Assembly: GCF_026104355.1 (NCBI RefSeq)
Contig: NZ_CP110535.1
Location: forward strand, 1,736,001-1,800,000
Direction of reading: 5' to 3'
Length of the DNA stretch: 64,000 nucleotides
DNA from: Halomonas sp. BDJS001
Lineage (GTDB): Bacteria > Pseudomonadota > Gammaproteobacteria > Pseudomonadales > Halomonadaceae
In this document: piece by piece, positions 1 through 10,075 of the stretch
Layout of the letters: each line of letters begins with the position of its first letter
Position numbering within the stretch: the stretch's first letter is position 1
Program-made: the position numbers and the translations under genes
The notes under the pieces: model-generated
Told to the model about the DNA's origin: nothing
The model's input: only the letters and a program-made list of their open reading frames with translations
Databases searched by the model: none

Positions 1-68
1 AACGAGAACCGCGCAACTCGGTCAAGGGGTGTCGAAAAGATAGCGTCACGGTAAGATGCATCACTCAT
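1..68 (-). CDS. cmoA: Probable N-terminus of CmoA (tRNA cmo5U34 carboxy-SAM synthase), cut by window edge
   Basis: Only 22 codons lie inside the window, starting at the ATG complementary to 66-68 and running off the left edge with no stop. The peptide begins MSDASYRDAIFSTPLDRVAR, which resembles the start of CmoA from memory (an RDxxFSxPxxRxxxF pattern). CmoA makes carboxy-S-adenosylmethionine used to modify the wobble uridine of tRNAs. No strong Shine-Dalgarno is visible. The gene would be divergent from pgi, sharing about 140 bases of upstream DNA. The call rests on a short match and could be wrong. Confidence 0.5.
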   Translation of the reverse strand, partial: MSDASYRDAIFSTPLDRVARFS

Positions 69-120
69 GGGCAAGCCGGGATCATGGAAAAGGCGTGCTA
101 GTTTACGCGCCCTTAATTGA

Positions 121-164
121 CTAGAACAGGCCTGGCTAGCACAGACTCGCCTAGAACAGCCCTG
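121..164. repeat. Short direct repeat upstream of pgi
   Basis: Two 14-base copies of the form ctagaacagSccTG occur at 121-134 and 151-164, with 13 of 14 bases identical and start points 30 bases apart, i.e. about three helical turns. They lie in the shared upstream region of pgi and the probable divergent cmoA. A regulator-binding role is inference only; no regulator is recognised. Confidence 0.4.
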
Positions 165-209
165 TTTCATGAACCCCGCTGCAAGGATAGACGCCACTGG
201 AGAAGCTAA

Positions 210-1892
210 ATGGCCTCAGCATCAAGCGCTACACCCGATACGTTGCCAGCATGGCAGACGTTAAAGCATCACGCTGAAACGCTGCAGCACGTTCACCTAA
301 AAACGCTGTTTGGCACCGAGCCCTCGCGTTGGGAGAGTTTTACTCGCCAGGTGGCGGGCTTGACGCTGGATCTCTCTAAGCAGCGCTGGGATGACGATAC
401 GCTCGAACATCTGTTTACGCTGGCGACTGAAGCGGGTGTGCCCGCGGCGATTGAGGCGCTGCTGAGTGGTAAGCGAGTGAACGTCAGTGAGAACCGCCCG
501 GCATTACACACGGCGCTGCGTTTGCCTGCCGATGCGACGCTTGAGGTGGAAGGTGAGGATATCGTCGCCGCCGTGCACGAAAGCCTTGCCCAAATGGAGC
601 ACCTGGTGTGTCGGCTGCACGCAGGACAGTGGCGCGGTGCCACCGGCAAGCCGATTCGGCATGTTGTTAACCTGGGCGTAGGCGGTTCAGATCTGGGCCC
701 ATTAATGGTTACCCATGCCTTGGCGGATTTCCGGCCCAAAAATATTCATCCGGTGGAGGTGCATTTTGCTTCCACCATGGATGGCTCACAGTTAGCGGAT
801 TATCTGAGCCGGTTGAATCCTGAAACCACCATCTTTGTGCTGTCGTCCAAATCGTTTACCACTATTGATACGCTCTCTAACGCTAACACTGCCCGTGAAT
901 GGCTCTTGAGCCGTTTGACCCAGCATGGGGCGACGCCGATTAGCGCTGAGCTGGTGGTGCGTCAGCACTTTATTGGTGTATCGGCGAGCCCTGAGAAAAT
1001 GACCGAATGGGGCATTGCGGAGGATCACCAGTTAACCTTCTGGGAGTGGGTGGGCGGACGCTACTCGTTATGGGGCACCATTGGGCTACCGATTGCGTTG
1101 GTGGTCGGCATGGCGAATTTCCGCGAGTTTTTAGCTGGCGCTCACTCGATGGATCGCCATTTTGCTGAGGCAGAAATGTCGGAGAACCTGCCGGTGCTGC
1201 TGGCGTTAGCGGGCATCTGGAACGTCAATTTTCTGGATATTCGCGCGCACTCCATTCTGCCTTACGATGGCCGCTTGGAGTATTTCGCCGCCTACCTTGA
1301 ACAGCTTGAGATGGAGTCCAACGGCAAGTCGGTCACCCGCCAGGGGCAGCCGGTCAACTACTCCACCTGCCCGGTGCTCTGGGGGCAGCTTGGCCCTAAT
1401 GCTCAGCATGCTTTTTACCAATTGCTACACCAAGGTACCCAGCCGGTGGTGTGCGACTTTATCGCGCCGCTCAAGCGTTATGACGAGGTGGAAGACCCGG
1501 ATACCCGCCGTCACCTTAAAACCCAGCACCGTTTGGCACTGGCCAACTGCTTTGCTCAGTCCCGGGTATTAATGCTCGGTGACGACGCCTTGGAAGACGA
1601 CGGCCCGCGACCGGAGCACAAGCGTTATCGTGGCAACCAACCCTCGACAACGGTGCTGCTTGACCAGCTGACGCCCGCCACTCTGGGTTCGCTTATCGCC
1701 CTTTACGAGCATAAGGTCTTTGTTCAGGCGGTGATTTGGGATATCAACCCGTTCGATCAATGGGGCGTTGAGCTAGGTAAACAGATTGCCACGGATACCC
1801 AAAAGATTATCGACCATGAGGGAGATCTATCGCGGATGGATGCTTCCAGTAAGGGATTGATTGAAGCATTTTGGGCGGCGGAGCAGGAGTGA
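210..1892 (+). CDS. pgi: Glucose-6-phosphate isomerase
   Basis: A 560-residue cytosolic enzyme interconverting glucose 6-phosphate and fructose 6-phosphate. Both family signatures are visible: VGGRYSLWGTIG near residue 281 and INPFDQWGVELGK near residue 511. The sugar-phosphate loop SKSFTTIDTLSNA is near residue 212. Catalytic candidates are the Glu in MESNGKS (about 366), the His in NAQHAFYQ (about 400) and the Lys ending VELGK (about 524). The start is supported by ggagaagct just before the ATG. The length is normal for the family. It is followed by 147 bases and then parE; the two are probably transcribed separately. Confidence 0.97.
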   Translation: MASASSATPDTLPAWQTLKHHAETLQHVHLKTLFGTEPSRWESFTRQVAGLTLDLSKQRWDDDTLEHLFTLATEAGVPAAIEALLSGKRVNVSENRPALHTALRLPADATLEVEGEDIVAAVHESLAQMEHLVCRLHAGQWRGATGKPIRHVVNLGVGGSDLGPLMVTHALADFRPKNIHPVEVHFASTMDGSQLADYLSRLNPETTIFVLSSKSFTTIDTLSNANTAREWLLSRLTQHGATPISAELVVRQHFIGVSASPEKMTEWGIAEDHQLTFWEWVGGRYSLWGTIGLPIALVVGMANFREFLAGAHSMDRHFAEAEMSENLPVLLALAGIWNVNFLDIRAHSILPYDGRLEYFAAYLEQLEMESNGKSVTRQGQPVNYSTCPVLWGQLGPNAQHAFYQLLHQGTQPVVCDFIAPLKRYDEVEDPDTRRHLKTQHRLALANCFAQSRVLMLGDDALEDDGPRPEHKRYRGNQPSTTVLLDQLTPATLGSLIALYEHKVFVQAVIWDINPFDQWGVELGKQIATDTQKIIDHEGDLSRMDASSKGLIEAFWAAEQE

Positions 1893-2039
1893 CCTATCCC
1901 CGGCGTCCTTGGTAATAAGCATGGCTAGATATACAGCTTTTTGCTTTTCCGCTATCCTGTGCGTCTTAGCAAGCCGCCAATTACTCGTTTCAGCACTCAA
2001 TATGGCTGCCAGTACGATTTTTCAGGGAACCGACGTTAC

Positions 2040-3935
2040 ATGACCCAGTTTGATGCCTCTCAGTACGGCGCGAGCTCCATCGAAGTCCTGTCGGGCCTCG
2101 AGCCGGTACGTAAGCGTCCCGGTATGTATACCGACACCACTCGCCCCAACCATCTTGCTCAGGAAGTTATTGATAACAGCGTTGATGAAGCGTTAGCGGG
2201 CCACGCCACCGAAATCAACGTCGTGCTGCATAGCGACGGCGGTATTGAGGTGCAGGATAACGGCCGCGGTATGCCCATCGACCTACACCCTGAGCACGGT
2301 GTTTCAGGCGTTGAACTGATCTTTACCAAATTGCACTCGGGAGGCAAATTCTCCTCCACCAGCTACCGCTTCTCCGGCGGCTTGCACGGTGTCGGTGTTT
2401 CGGTGGTGAATGCGCTATCGCGCCGACTGGATGTCGAAGTCACCCGCGACGGCGCCCGCCATGGCATGGCTTTCGAGTTCGGTGAGAAAGTCGAAGAGCT
2501 GCATGAAATTGGCAAAGCGGCCAAGCGGGCGAGTGGCACGCTGGTGCGTTTCTGGCCCGATGAGAGCTACTTCGATAGTCCCAAACTAGCGCTAACCCGG
2601 CTGAAGCATTTGCTGCGCGCTAAAGCGGTGCTGTGCCCTGGCTTAAAAGTCACCTTGGTAGAGCCTGATGGCACTTCCACCGAGTGGGAGTTCGCCGATG
2701 GCCTGCGCGACTATCTCGTTGAGGCCACCGACGGCTATGAAGTGCTGCCCCGAGAGCCCTTTGTTGGCCACTTTAACGACGACGAACACGGTGTCGATTG
2801 GGCTATCCAATGGCTACCGGAAGGCGGCGAAGCGCTGCTGGAGAGCTACGTTAACCTGATTCCTACACCCCAGGGTGGTACCCATGTCAACGGCTTCCGT
2901 TCCGGGCTTTTGGACGCACTGCGCGAGTTCTGCGAATACCGCAACCTGTTGCCTCGCGGTATCAAGCTCACCGCCGATGATCTCTGGGAGCGCACCTCCT
3001 TTGTGCTTTCGGTGAAGATGCTCGACCCCCAATTTGCCGGGCAAACCAAAGAGCGGCTCTCATCGCGCACCATTGCCGGTTTTGTTTCCGGCGTTGTTAA
3101 AGATGCTTTCTCGCTATGGCTGAACCACCATGTGGATCAAGCCGAAGCAATTGCCGAGCTGGTGATTAGCGCGGCGCAGAATCGCCAGAAAAAAGCTAAA
3201 AAGGTCGCCCGTAAAAAGGTCACTTCCGGTCCGGCGCTGCCTGGCAAGTTGGCGGACTGCTCCGGTCAGGATCCCGCCCAAAGCGAGCTGTTTTTAGTCG
3301 AGGGGGACTCCGCCGGTGGCAGTGCCAAGCAGGCCCGCAATCGGGAAACCCAGGCGATACTGCCCCTGCGCGGTAAAATTCTTAACACCTGGGAAGTGGA
3401 GACCCACGATATCTACGGTTCCCAGGAGGTTCACGATATCGCCGTTGCCATAGGCGCCGATCCCGGCAGCGCTGATTTGGAAAAGCTGCGCTATCACAAG
3501 ATCTGTATTCTCGCCGACGCCGACTCCGACGGCCTGCACATTGCCACGCTGCTTTGTGCACTGTTTGTGCGCCACTTCCCAAGCTTGGTCGATGCGGGGC
3601 ACGTCTATGTCGCGATGCCGCCGCTTTACCGCATCGATCTAGGCAAAGAAGTGCACTACGCCCTGGATGAGAGCGAAAAGGCTGCCATTCTCAAGCAACT
3701 GGCCAACAAGCGTGGCACGCCCAATGTGCAACGCTTTAAAGGCCTGGGGGAGATGAGCCCGCTGCAGCTGCGTGAAACCACCATGTCGACGGAAACCCGC
3801 CGCCTGGTGCAGCTCACCTTGACGGATGGTGACGGCACCATGGAAATGATGGATATGTTGCTGGCCAAAAAACGCGCCGCTGATCGCAAAAAGTGGCTGG
3901 AAGATTATGGCAACCTCGCTGATATCGAGGTTTGA
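2040..3935 (+). CDS. parE: DNA topoisomerase IV subunit B (ParE)
   Basis: The 631-residue ATPase subunit of topoisomerase IV, which decatenates daughter chromosomes together with ParC. The GHKL ATPase motifs are EVIDNSVDEAL (about residue 42), DNGRGMP (about 74) and GGLHGVGVSVV (about 113). The TOPRIM motifs are LVEGDSAGGSAKQARN (about 419) and the acidic DADSDG (about 494). The frame is open 33 codons further upstream, but the ATG at 2040 (MTQFDASQYG) gives the family length and follows agggaacc. Lack of the GyrB insertion and pairing with parC downstream argue for ParE rather than GyrB. Confidence 0.96.
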   Translation: MTQFDASQYGASSIEVLSGLEPVRKRPGMYTDTTRPNHLAQEVIDNSVDEALAGHATEINVVLHSDGGIEVQDNGRGMPIDLHPEHGVSGVELIFTKLHSGGKFSSTSYRFSGGLHGVGVSVVNALSRRLDVEVTRDGARHGMAFEFGEKVEELHEIGKAAKRASGTLVRFWPDESYFDSPKLALTRLKHLLRAKAVLCPGLKVTLVEPDGTSTEWEFADGLRDYLVEATDGYEVLPREPFVGHFNDDEHGVDWAIQWLPEGGEALLESYVNLIPTPQGGTHVNGFRSGLLDALREFCEYRNLLPRGIKLTADDLWERTSFVLSVKMLDPQFAGQTKERLSSRTIAGFVSGVVKDAFSLWLNHHVDQAEAIAELVISAAQNRQKKAKKVARKKVTSGPALPGKLADCSGQDPAQSELFLVEGDSAGGSAKQARNRETQAILPLRGKILNTWEVETHDIYGSQEVHDIAVAIGADPGSADLEKLRYHKICILADADSDGLHIATLLCALFVRHFPSLVDAGHVYVAMPPLYRIDLGKEVHYALDESEKAAILKQLANKRGTPNVQRFKGLGEMSPLQLRETTMSTETRRLVQLTLTDGDGTMEMMDMLLAKKRAADRKKWLEDYGNLADIEV

Positions 3936-3985
3936 TTACGCAAGCTACAGAGCGTGGTCGTGTGAATGCGGTGGCGCTGCAACGT

Positions 3986-4012
3986 TAAGGTTCATGTTTC
4001 TTACGCCGATAA
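3986..4012 (+). promoter_or_regulatory. Predicted flagellar sigma-28 (FliA) promoter of the chemoreceptor gene
   Basis: TAAGGTTC (3986-3993), an 11-base spacer, then GCCGATAA (4005-4012). The -10 element matches the FliA consensus exactly, the spacer is the consensus length and the -35 half is close to TAAAGTTT. It lies about 65 bases before the receptor start codon. FliA control is expected for motility and chemotaxis genes. Confidence 0.8.
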
Positions 4013-4076
4013 CAACGACAAGGTGTATTGGAATTAATATGCCTGATAAGAACTTCACTTTAGAAGGGGAACGACG

Positions 4077-6044
4077 TTGTTTAAAACGATATCTAGGCAG
4101 CTAACGCTGGCCGCGCTAGCACTTATGCTACTGATGGCCGCCAGTATCTACGCCGTGATGGCGTGGCGTGGTCAACCGCTGGTGATTGAAGCAAGCCAGT
4201 CGTTGGTGGATCGAACAGGCGGTTCGATAGTCAACGCTTTGGACGCGCAGTTATCGCGGGTTGAGGGCAACACCTCGAGCCTTGCTGCGTTGGCTGAGTC
4301 ATTACCCCGTGATGAAGCGCTTTATTTACAAGCCTTCCCAAGAGTAGTGGATGATAATGGCAATAGCGCTATTGCGGGCGGCGGTATCTGGCCAGAACCA
4401 GGGGCATTTGAGTCGGGCGTTGAACGGTTTAGTTTCTTTTGGGCGAGGAATTCACAAGGCGATCTTGATTTTCTAGATGACTATAACGCTGCCGATATCG
4501 CACCGTATCAGGAAGAGGAGTGGTACAGCAGTGCGCGTGGCGCTGAACCCGGGCAGTGCGTATGGTCCACGGCGTATCGCGACCCGACGACAGGCGTGGC
4601 CATGGTGACCTGCAGCGTCCCTTACTATCTTGACGATGAGTTTGCGGGCGTGGCCACCATTGATATGCAGCTCGATGGTGTTGCCGAGTTCTTAACTGAA
4701 AACGGTGGCGCAACCGGTGGTTATGCGTTTGTACTGGATAGTGCGGGCAATGTGATTCACTTCCCCGGTGCTGATCTGGAAACGGACGAGATGCAAGGGT
4801 TGGCGAACTTTACGAACAGTATGCCTTGGTTGCAGCCCGTTATTGATGGCCTTAATGAAGGGCGCGACGAAATCAGCGTTGAGACCGCAGGGGTGCTGGA
4901 TGCTCCCGCCTCAGTCCGGTTATTTGATATGCAAGATACCGGTTGGACGCTGGGCTTAATGACACCCCAGGAGGAAGTGACGGCGCTTGCGCGCACGTTA
5001 ACGCGTGACTTGTTGATTGTCATTTTGCCCCTTTTGGCGCTACTGCTCGCACTTGGTTGGTGGGGTGGGCGCATTCTGCTGCGGCAGATTCGCAGTACCA
5101 CGCTGCAGATTGATCAGTTGGGGCAAGGCGGCTCCAGTCGGGAGCTGACTATTTATCGTGACGATGAAATAGGAGAGTTACGCAGTGCTGTAAACCGCTA
5201 CTCGGATAAACTGCAACATCTATTTGGAAATGTGCGCAGTGTAGCCGATGCCATAGCCAGTGAGTCGACGGAAATTGCCGCAGGCAATACCGAGCTTTCC
5301 AGCCGCACTGAGCAGCAAGCAGCCTCTCTGCAAGAGACGTCTTCCACGATGGAAGAGATGGCCGCTACGGTGAAGCGCAATGCTGACAACGCTCAAGAGG
5401 CGGATCAGCGAGCAAAAGAGTCTGCGGAAAAAGTCAAACAAGGTGGCGAGCAGGTATCACGGCTGGCGCAATCCATGGAGGCCATCAACGAAAGCTCTAC
5501 AGAGGTCTCGTCAATTGTTGACGTGATTGAGAATATTGCCTTCCAAACCAATATATTGGCATTGAATGCTTCGGTGGAGGCAGCGCGAGCCGGTGAACAT
5601 GGCCGTGGATTTGCCGTAGTGGCCAGCGAAGTACGTGAGCTGGCATCGCGCAGCGCCGCTTCGGCTAGAAACATTAATGGGCTGATTAAAACCACCTCAG
5701 AGCAGATTGCCACCGGCAGTGGCTATGCCCAAGCAGCTGAGTCCGCCATGAAAGATATAGTAGTGGCAATTGAAGAGGTGACTGCACGTATTAGCGAAAT
5801 CAGCCAAGCGTCTGGCGAGCAGACCAACGGTATTGATGAGATCAACCGGGCGGTTACCCAAATGGATACGGTGACGCAGCAAAATGCCGGGTTGGTGAGT
5901 GAAGCGGCGAGTGCTGCCAATGAGCTGTCGTTACAGGCCCAGCGCTTAAAAGGTCTGTTAGACGAGTTTCACGGTGGTTCTCAACAAGCGTCATCGACGG
6001 CCGCGCTATCTAATGCATCAAACGAAAGGTATCAATTAACATAG
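4077..6044 (+). CDS. Methyl-accepting chemotaxis protein with periplasmic dCache-type sensor
   Basis: A 655-residue transmembrane chemoreceptor. TM1 is residues 8-29, then comes a large periplasmic region of about 270 residues that looks like a double Cache sensor, then TM2 (about 310-332), a HAMP linker and a cytoplasmic coiled-coil signalling domain whose hairpin tip, [20 protein letters not shown], is near residue 500. The C-terminus (SNERYQLT) lacks a CheR/CheB tethering pentapeptide of the NWETF type. The start is a TTG: aaggggaacgacg precedes it and no ATG is suitable. It sits alone between parE and parC with its own FliA promoter and terminator, so it appears inserted between two partner genes. 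The ligand cannot be told from sequence. Confidence 0.93.
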   Translation: MFKTISRQLTLAALALMLLMAASIYAVMAWRGQPLVIEASQSLVDRTGGSIVNALDAQLSRVEGNTSSLAALAESLPRDEALYLQAFPRVVDDNGNSAIAGGGIWPEPGAFESGVERFSFFWARNSQGDLDFLDDYNAADIAPYQEEEWYSSARGAEPGQCVWSTAYRDPTTGVAMVTCSVPYYLDDEFAGVATIDMQLDGVAEFLTENGGATGGYAFVLDSAGNVIHFPGADLETDEMQGLANFTNSMPWLQPVIDGLNEGRDEISVETAGVLDAPASVRLFDMQDTGWTLGLMTPQEEVTALARTLTRDLLIVILPLLALLLALGWWGGRILLRQIRSTTLQIDQLGQGGSSRELTIYRDDEIGELRSAVNRYSDKLQHLFGNVRSVADAIASESTEIAAGNTELSSRTEQQAASLQETSSTMEEMAATVKRNADNAQEADQRAKESAEKVKQGGEQVSRLAQSMEAINESSTEVSSIVDVIENIAFQTNILALNASVEAARAGEHGRGFAVVASEVRELASRSAASARNINGLIKTTSEQIATGSGYAQAAESAMKDIVVAIEEVTARISEISQASGEQTNGIDEINRAVTQMDTVTQQNAGLVSEAASAANELSLQAQRLKGLLDEFHGGSQQASSTAALSNASNERYQLT

Positions 6045-6080
6045 CGAGCCATGTTAAGTGGCCGCGTGTCCGCTTATCAG

Positions 6081-6102
6081 CCGCCCCAACAGGGGCGGTT
6101 TT
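6081..6102 (+). terminator. Rho-independent terminator after the chemoreceptor
   Basis: Stem ccgcccc (6081-6087), loop aaca, stem ggggcgg (6092-6098), then tttt. It isolates the chemoreceptor transcript from parC, which starts 16 bases later. Confidence 0.85.
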
Positions 6103-6118
6103 GTTGTCAAGGTAGGAT

Positions 6119-8374
6119 ATGATCGACATGGATATTCAAGTAGCGGAAGGAGACGTCGAGCGTCTCTCCCTGCGCGACTACACCGAAAAAGCGTACCTCG
6201 ACTACTCGATGTACGTCATTCTCGACCGCGCCCTGCCCAACATTGGCGATGGCATGAAACCCGTGCAGCGCCGGATTATTTACGCCATGCGCGAGCTGGC
6301 GCTGCACGCCAACGCCAAGTACAAAAAGTCGGCGCGTACCGTCGGTGATGTGCTGGGTAAATTCCACCCCCATGGCGACAGCGCCTGCTACGAAGCCATG
6401 GTGCTGATGGCGCAGCCGTTCAGTTACCGCTATCCGCTGGTGGACGGTCAGGGCAACTGGGGGAGTCCCGACGACCCTAAATCCTTCGCCGCCATGCGTT
6501 ACACCGAGGCCAAACTCTCCAGGTTTGCCGAAGTGCTACTCGGCGAACTGGGCCAAGGCACCGTCGATTGGGTGCCCAACTTTGATGGCACCATGCAGGA
6601 GCCGCTGGTGCTGCCTGCCAAGCTACCCCATGTACTGCTCAACGGCGGTACCGGGATTGCCGTGGGCATGGCGACTGATATCCCGCCCCATAACGTCTCG
6701 GAAATTGTCGAAGCGACTTGCCATCTGTTGCGCAATCCCAAGGCCACCACCGCCGATTTGATGGAGTTCGTGCCCGCACCGGACTTTCCTACCGATGCGG
6801 AAATCATTACCCCGCCGGCTGATCTGCGTAAGCTCTACGAGTCCGGCCGGGGCTCGGTAAAACTGCGTGCTCGCTATGAGCGCGAAGAGTCCAATATTGT
6901 GATTACCTCGGTGCCCTATCAGGTCAGCGGCGCCAAGGTGCTGGAGCAGATTGCGGCGCAAATGCAGGCCAAGAAGCTGCCCATGGTGGCGGATCTGCGC
7001 GATGAGTCGACCCACGAAGAGCCCACCCGCCTGGTGATCGAGCCTCGCTCCAACCGCATCGACGTTGAATCGCTGATGGCCCACCTGTTTGCCACGACGG
7101 ATCTGGAAAAGAACGTGCGGGTGAACATGAACGTGATCGGCCTGGATGGCCGCCCACGGGTGATGCCGCTGCCCGAAATGCTGGGTGAGTGGTTGCAGTT
7201 CCGGCGCAGCACGGTGCGTCGTCGTTTAGAGCACCGTCTGGGCAAAGTCGAAGATCGCCTGCATATCCTCGAAGGCCTGCTAATTGCCTACCTGGATCTG
7301 GACGAAGTGATCCGCATTATTCGCGAAGAGGATGACCCGAAAGCGTCGCTGATCGCGGCCTTTAGTCTCTCCGAGCGTCAAGCCGAAGCCATTCTAGAGC
7401 TGCGCCTGCGTCACCTTGCCAAGCTCGAAGAGATGAAAATTCGCGGCGAGCAGGATGAACTGGAAAAAGAGCGCAAATATCTACAGGGCCTGCTGGGCAG
7501 CGAAGCCAAGCTCACCACCCTGATCGAAAAAGAGATTCGTGCGGCGGGTAAAGAGCACGGCGACGAGCGCCGTTCGCCGCTGGTGGAGCGTGAAGAGTCC
7601 AAGGCGCTCTCTGAAGTCGAGCTGTTGGGCGCTGACCCGATTACCGTGGTGCTCTCTGACAAAGGCTGGATTCGTGCCGCTAAAGGGCATGATATTGACC
7701 CCGAAGGGCTCTCCTATAAAGCCGGGGATAGCTTCCAACTGGCAGCGAAAGGTAAAACCAATCAGCCGTTGGTGCTGCTGGATGACACTGGGCGAGCCTA
7801 TACGCTATCGGCACATAATCTGCCCAGTGCCCGGGGCCAGGGTGAACCGGTGACCGGGCGCGCTAATGTCGCCGCCGGGGCGAAAATGGCGGGGCTAATG
7901 TTTGCGCCACCCGAACGCCGTTTTGTCCTCGCCACCGACGGAGGCTATGGCTTTGTGGCGCGCCTCGGTACCCTGACGGGTAAGAATAAAGCCGGTAAAG
8001 CGGTGCTGAGCCTGCCCAAAGGTTGCAATGTCATGGTGCCGGTTGAAGTGCCAGAGGGCGACGAGCTGTGGGTGGCCTCGGTGTCAAACGAAGGCCGACT
8101 GCTGCTTTTCCCGCTAGATCAACTGCCTGAGATGTCCAAAGGCAAAGGCAATAAAATGCTCGATATACCCGGCCCAAGGGCTGCGCGTCGGGAGGAGTTT
8201 GTTTGCGGGCTTACCGTGCTGGCGTCTAACGATGCATTAATGATTCATGCTGGTAAGCGCAAGCTAACCCTAAAAGCCGACGATCTGGCCTACTATCGTG
8301 GCGAGCGCGGCCGACGCGGCAGTAAGCTGCCCCGTGGCTTCCAAAAAGTTGACCGCTTAGAGGCAGGGGAATAA
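6119..8374 (+). CDS. parC: DNA topoisomerase IV subunit A (ParC)
   Basis: The 751-residue DNA-cleaving subunit of topoisomerase IV and partner of ParE. It shows the winged-helix/tower core beginning [20 protein letters not shown], the quinolone-resistance region [13 protein letters not shown], and catalytic Tyr128 in [11 protein letters not shown]. The C-terminal third is the beta-pinwheel DNA-wrapping domain without a clear GyrA box, which fits ParC. The ATG at 6119 has aagg six bases upstream; an alternative ATG is at 6128. The promoter must lie within or before the preceding terminator region, and serB follows after 20 bases. Confidence 0.96.
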   Translation: MIDMDIQVAEGDVERLSLRDYTEKAYLDYSMYVILDRALPNIGDGMKPVQRRIIYAMRELALHANAKYKKSARTVGDVLGKFHPHGDSACYEAMVLMAQPFSYRYPLVDGQGNWGSPDDPKSFAAMRYTEAKLSRFAEVLLGELGQGTVDWVPNFDGTMQEPLVLPAKLPHVLLNGGTGIAVGMATDIPPHNVSEIVEATCHLLRNPKATTADLMEFVPAPDFPTDAEIITPPADLRKLYESGRGSVKLRARYEREESNIVITSVPYQVSGAKVLEQIAAQMQAKKLPMVADLRDESTHEEPTRLVIEPRSNRIDVESLMAHLFATTDLEKNVRVNMNVIGLDGRPRVMPLPEMLGEWLQFRRSTVRRRLEHRLGKVEDRLHILEGLLIAYLDLDEVIRIIREEDDPKASLIAAFSLSERQAEAILELRLRHLAKLEEMKIRGEQDELEKERKYLQGLLGSEAKLTTLIEKEIRAAGKEHGDERRSPLVEREESKALSEVELLGADPITVVLSDKGWIRAAKGHDIDPEGLSYKAGDSFQLAAKGKTNQPLVLLDDTGRAYTLSAHNLPSARGQGEPVTGRANVAAGAKMAGLMFAPPERRFVLATDGGYGFVARLGTLTGKNKAGKAVLSLPKGCNVMVPVEVPEGDELWVASVSNEGRLLLFPLDQLPEMSKGKGNKMLDIPGPRAARREEFVCGLTVLASNDALMIHAGKRKLTLKADDLAYYRGERGRRGSKLPRGFQKVDRLEAGE

Positions 8375-8394
8375 ATAATGGTAGGAGCTAATTG

Positions 8395-9315
8395 ATGGCA
8401 AACGGTGACTTGATCCTAACCGTTTTAGCGCCGCGACTCACCGCGGAGATTCGGGCTCAGGTAGACGCGCTTATCGTGCAGTTTGGTCTACAGGAGAAGA
8501 GCACCCAGCGCCTGGCCGACATACAGCTGGGCGAGGGCATCGACTGCATTGAGCATCGTCTAGTGGGTGAGGTGGGTATCGAGGCCGTGCGCAACGCCGC
8601 GCGGGTACTGAGCGAAACCCTGGGCGTGGATATCGTTATCCAAGACGATACTCGCGATCACGTTCAGCCCCGTTTGGTCTGTTTCGATATGGACTCCACA
8701 CTGATCAAAGCCGAAGTGATTGACGAACTGGCCCGCCGCCATGGCGTGGGGGAGGAAGTCGCAGAAGTCACTGAGCGTGCCATGCGCGGCGAGCTTGATT
8801 TTAAAGCAAGTTTCCGCGAGCGAATGAGTAAGCTGGACGGTTTGGATGAGTCCGTGCTGGCAGAGATCGCTGAGGAACTGCCGCTTATGGAGGGTGTGGA
8901 GCGCTTAATGGCCAACCTGAAACGCTTGGGCTACCGCACTGCAATTCTCTCTGGCGGTTTTACCTACTTTGCTCTTCACCTGCAGGAGAAGCTGGGTTTT
9001 GACGAGATCCATGCCAATGAGCTGATCATCGAAGAGGGCAAGGTCACCGGCGCCGTTAGCGAACCGATTGTCGATGCTGAACGCAAAGCCGCACTATTGG
9101 AGTCCATTGCGTTAAGAGACGGTTTTACGCTGGATCAAACGGTTGCAGTGGGTGACGGCGCCAACGATCTGAAAATGCTCGCCAAAGCGGGTATGGGGGT
9201 TGCGTTTCGCGCCAAACCTCTGGTGCGCGCCCAGGCGCGCCAAGCGATATCGTCGGTGGGCCTTGACGGTGTGCTCTATCTGCTGGGCTACCATCAGCAG
9301 GACTTAACGCCTTAA
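8395..9315 (+). CDS. serB: Phosphoserine phosphatase
   Basis: A 306-residue HAD-family enzyme catalysing the last step of serine biosynthesis, phosphoserine to serine. Residues 1-90 form an ACT-like N-terminal domain. HAD motifs are FDMDSTL (nucleophile Asp98, acid Asp100), ILSGGFT and VGDGANDLKML. The chosen ATG at 8395 is seven bases after aggag; a TTG directly before it is too close to the Shine-Dalgarno. It lies 20 bases after parC and may be co-transcribed. A strong terminator follows. Confidence 0.95.
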   Translation: MANGDLILTVLAPRLTAEIRAQVDALIVQFGLQEKSTQRLADIQLGEGIDCIEHRLVGEVGIEAVRNAARVLSETLGVDIVIQDDTRDHVQPRLVCFDMDSTLIKAEVIDELARRHGVGEEVAEVTERAMRGELDFKASFRERMSKLDGLDESVLAEIAEELPLMEGVERLMANLKRLGYRTAILSGGFTYFALHLQEKLGFDEIHANELIIEEGKVTGAVSEPIVDAERKAALLESIALRDGFTLDQTVAVGDGANDLKMLAKAGMGVAFRAKPLVRAQARQAISSVGLDGVLYLLGYHQQDLTP

Positions 9316-9349
9316 AACAAGGCGGCGCCCAGTGGCGCCGCCTTGTTTT
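9314..9349. terminator. Bidirectional terminator between serB and the mnh operon
   Basis: A perfect 16-base-pair inverted repeat (aaaacaaggcggcgcc at 9314-9329 and its complement at 9334-9349) with loop cagt. A and T tracts on the two flanks let it act in both directions. It separates convergent serB (+) and mnhG (-). Confidence 0.92.
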
Positions 9350-9375
9350 ATATTTTTTAGTGCCTCTATTCGTTT

Positions 9376-9762
9376 TTAGCCATGGCCTTTATCCGGGTGG
9401 GGTACCGGCTTATCGCCGACTTCTTCTGGACGCAGCTCTACCGGCTTACCTTGGGTTTTATCAGCGTGCTTTAAGCGCAGGTGCAGGCCAGATTTGGCTA
9501 GCAGGTGCGCGCTCACCGGAGCAGTAATAAACAGGAAGAGTGTAATCAGCAACTCTTGAGCATCCGGTTTACCGTCAATGCTCCAGAAGTACAGCATCGA
9601 AGCGATCAGCATGCAGCCGATGCCCAGGGTGGTGGCCTTGGTAGGGCCATGCAGGCGCATATAGAAATCGCGCAGGTGGGCCATCCCCAGTGAGCCGATA
9701 AACACAAAGATACCGCCAGCGATCAGTAACAGTGAAATAAGCGCTTCAATGATTACGGGCAT
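9376..9762 (-). CDS. mnhG: Mrp-type Na+/H+ antiporter subunit G
   Basis: A 128-residue small membrane subunit of the multi-subunit Mrp (Mnh/Pha) sodium/proton antiporter. Three transmembrane helices are evident, with the family pattern GSLGMAHLRDFYMRLHGPTKATT, quoted in two parts: GSLGMAHLRDFYMRLH and GPTKATT. The C-terminal tail is cytoplasmic and charged. The frame extends 38 codons upstream, but the ATG at 9762 follows gggggaact and starts at the first helix. Last gene of the operon, 43 bases after mnhF. Confidence 0.93.
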   Translation of the reverse strand: MPVIIEALISLLLIAGGIFVFIGSLGMAHLRDFYMRLHGPTKATTLGIGCMLIASMLYFWSIDGKPDAQELLITLFLFITAPVSAHLLAKSGLHLRLKHADKTQGKPVELRPEEVGDKPVPHPDKGHG

Positions 9763-9805
9763 AGTTCCCCCTGGCGCATATCCCTCATTCGATAGCTCAT
9801 GTTCA

Positions 9806-10075
9806 TCATTCGATGATGTCTCCACGCAGAATATATTTGCATACCGCCACGGTGCTGATGAAACCAAGCATCGCAATCAGTAGCGCCGACTCGAAATAGG
9901 TTTTGCTGTTCAGCCATAGCCCCAGCAGCACGATCAGTGCAATCGAGTTGACGTACATAGTGTCCAGAGCGAGTACCCGGTCGGGCAGGCTGGGGCCGAT
10001 GGTCAGCCGGTAGAGGTTCATCAACAGGGCCATCACCACCAGCGCTAAGGTGATATACAGCGCAAAGCTCAACAT
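9806..10075 (-). CDS. mnhF: Mrp-type Na+/H+ antiporter subunit F
   Basis: An 89-residue hydrophobic subunit with three membrane helices. It carries the family motif RLTIGPSLPDRVLALDTM after TM1. It overlaps the end of mnhE by 7 bases, so the two are probably translationally coupled. In Bacillus, Mrp subunits E, F and G are needed for assembly and activity of the antiporter complex. Confidence 0.94.
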   Translation of the reverse strand: MLSFALYITLALVVMALLMNLYRLTIGPSLPDRVLALDTMYVNSIALIVLLGLWLNSKTYFESALLIAMLGFISTVAVCKYILRGDIIE

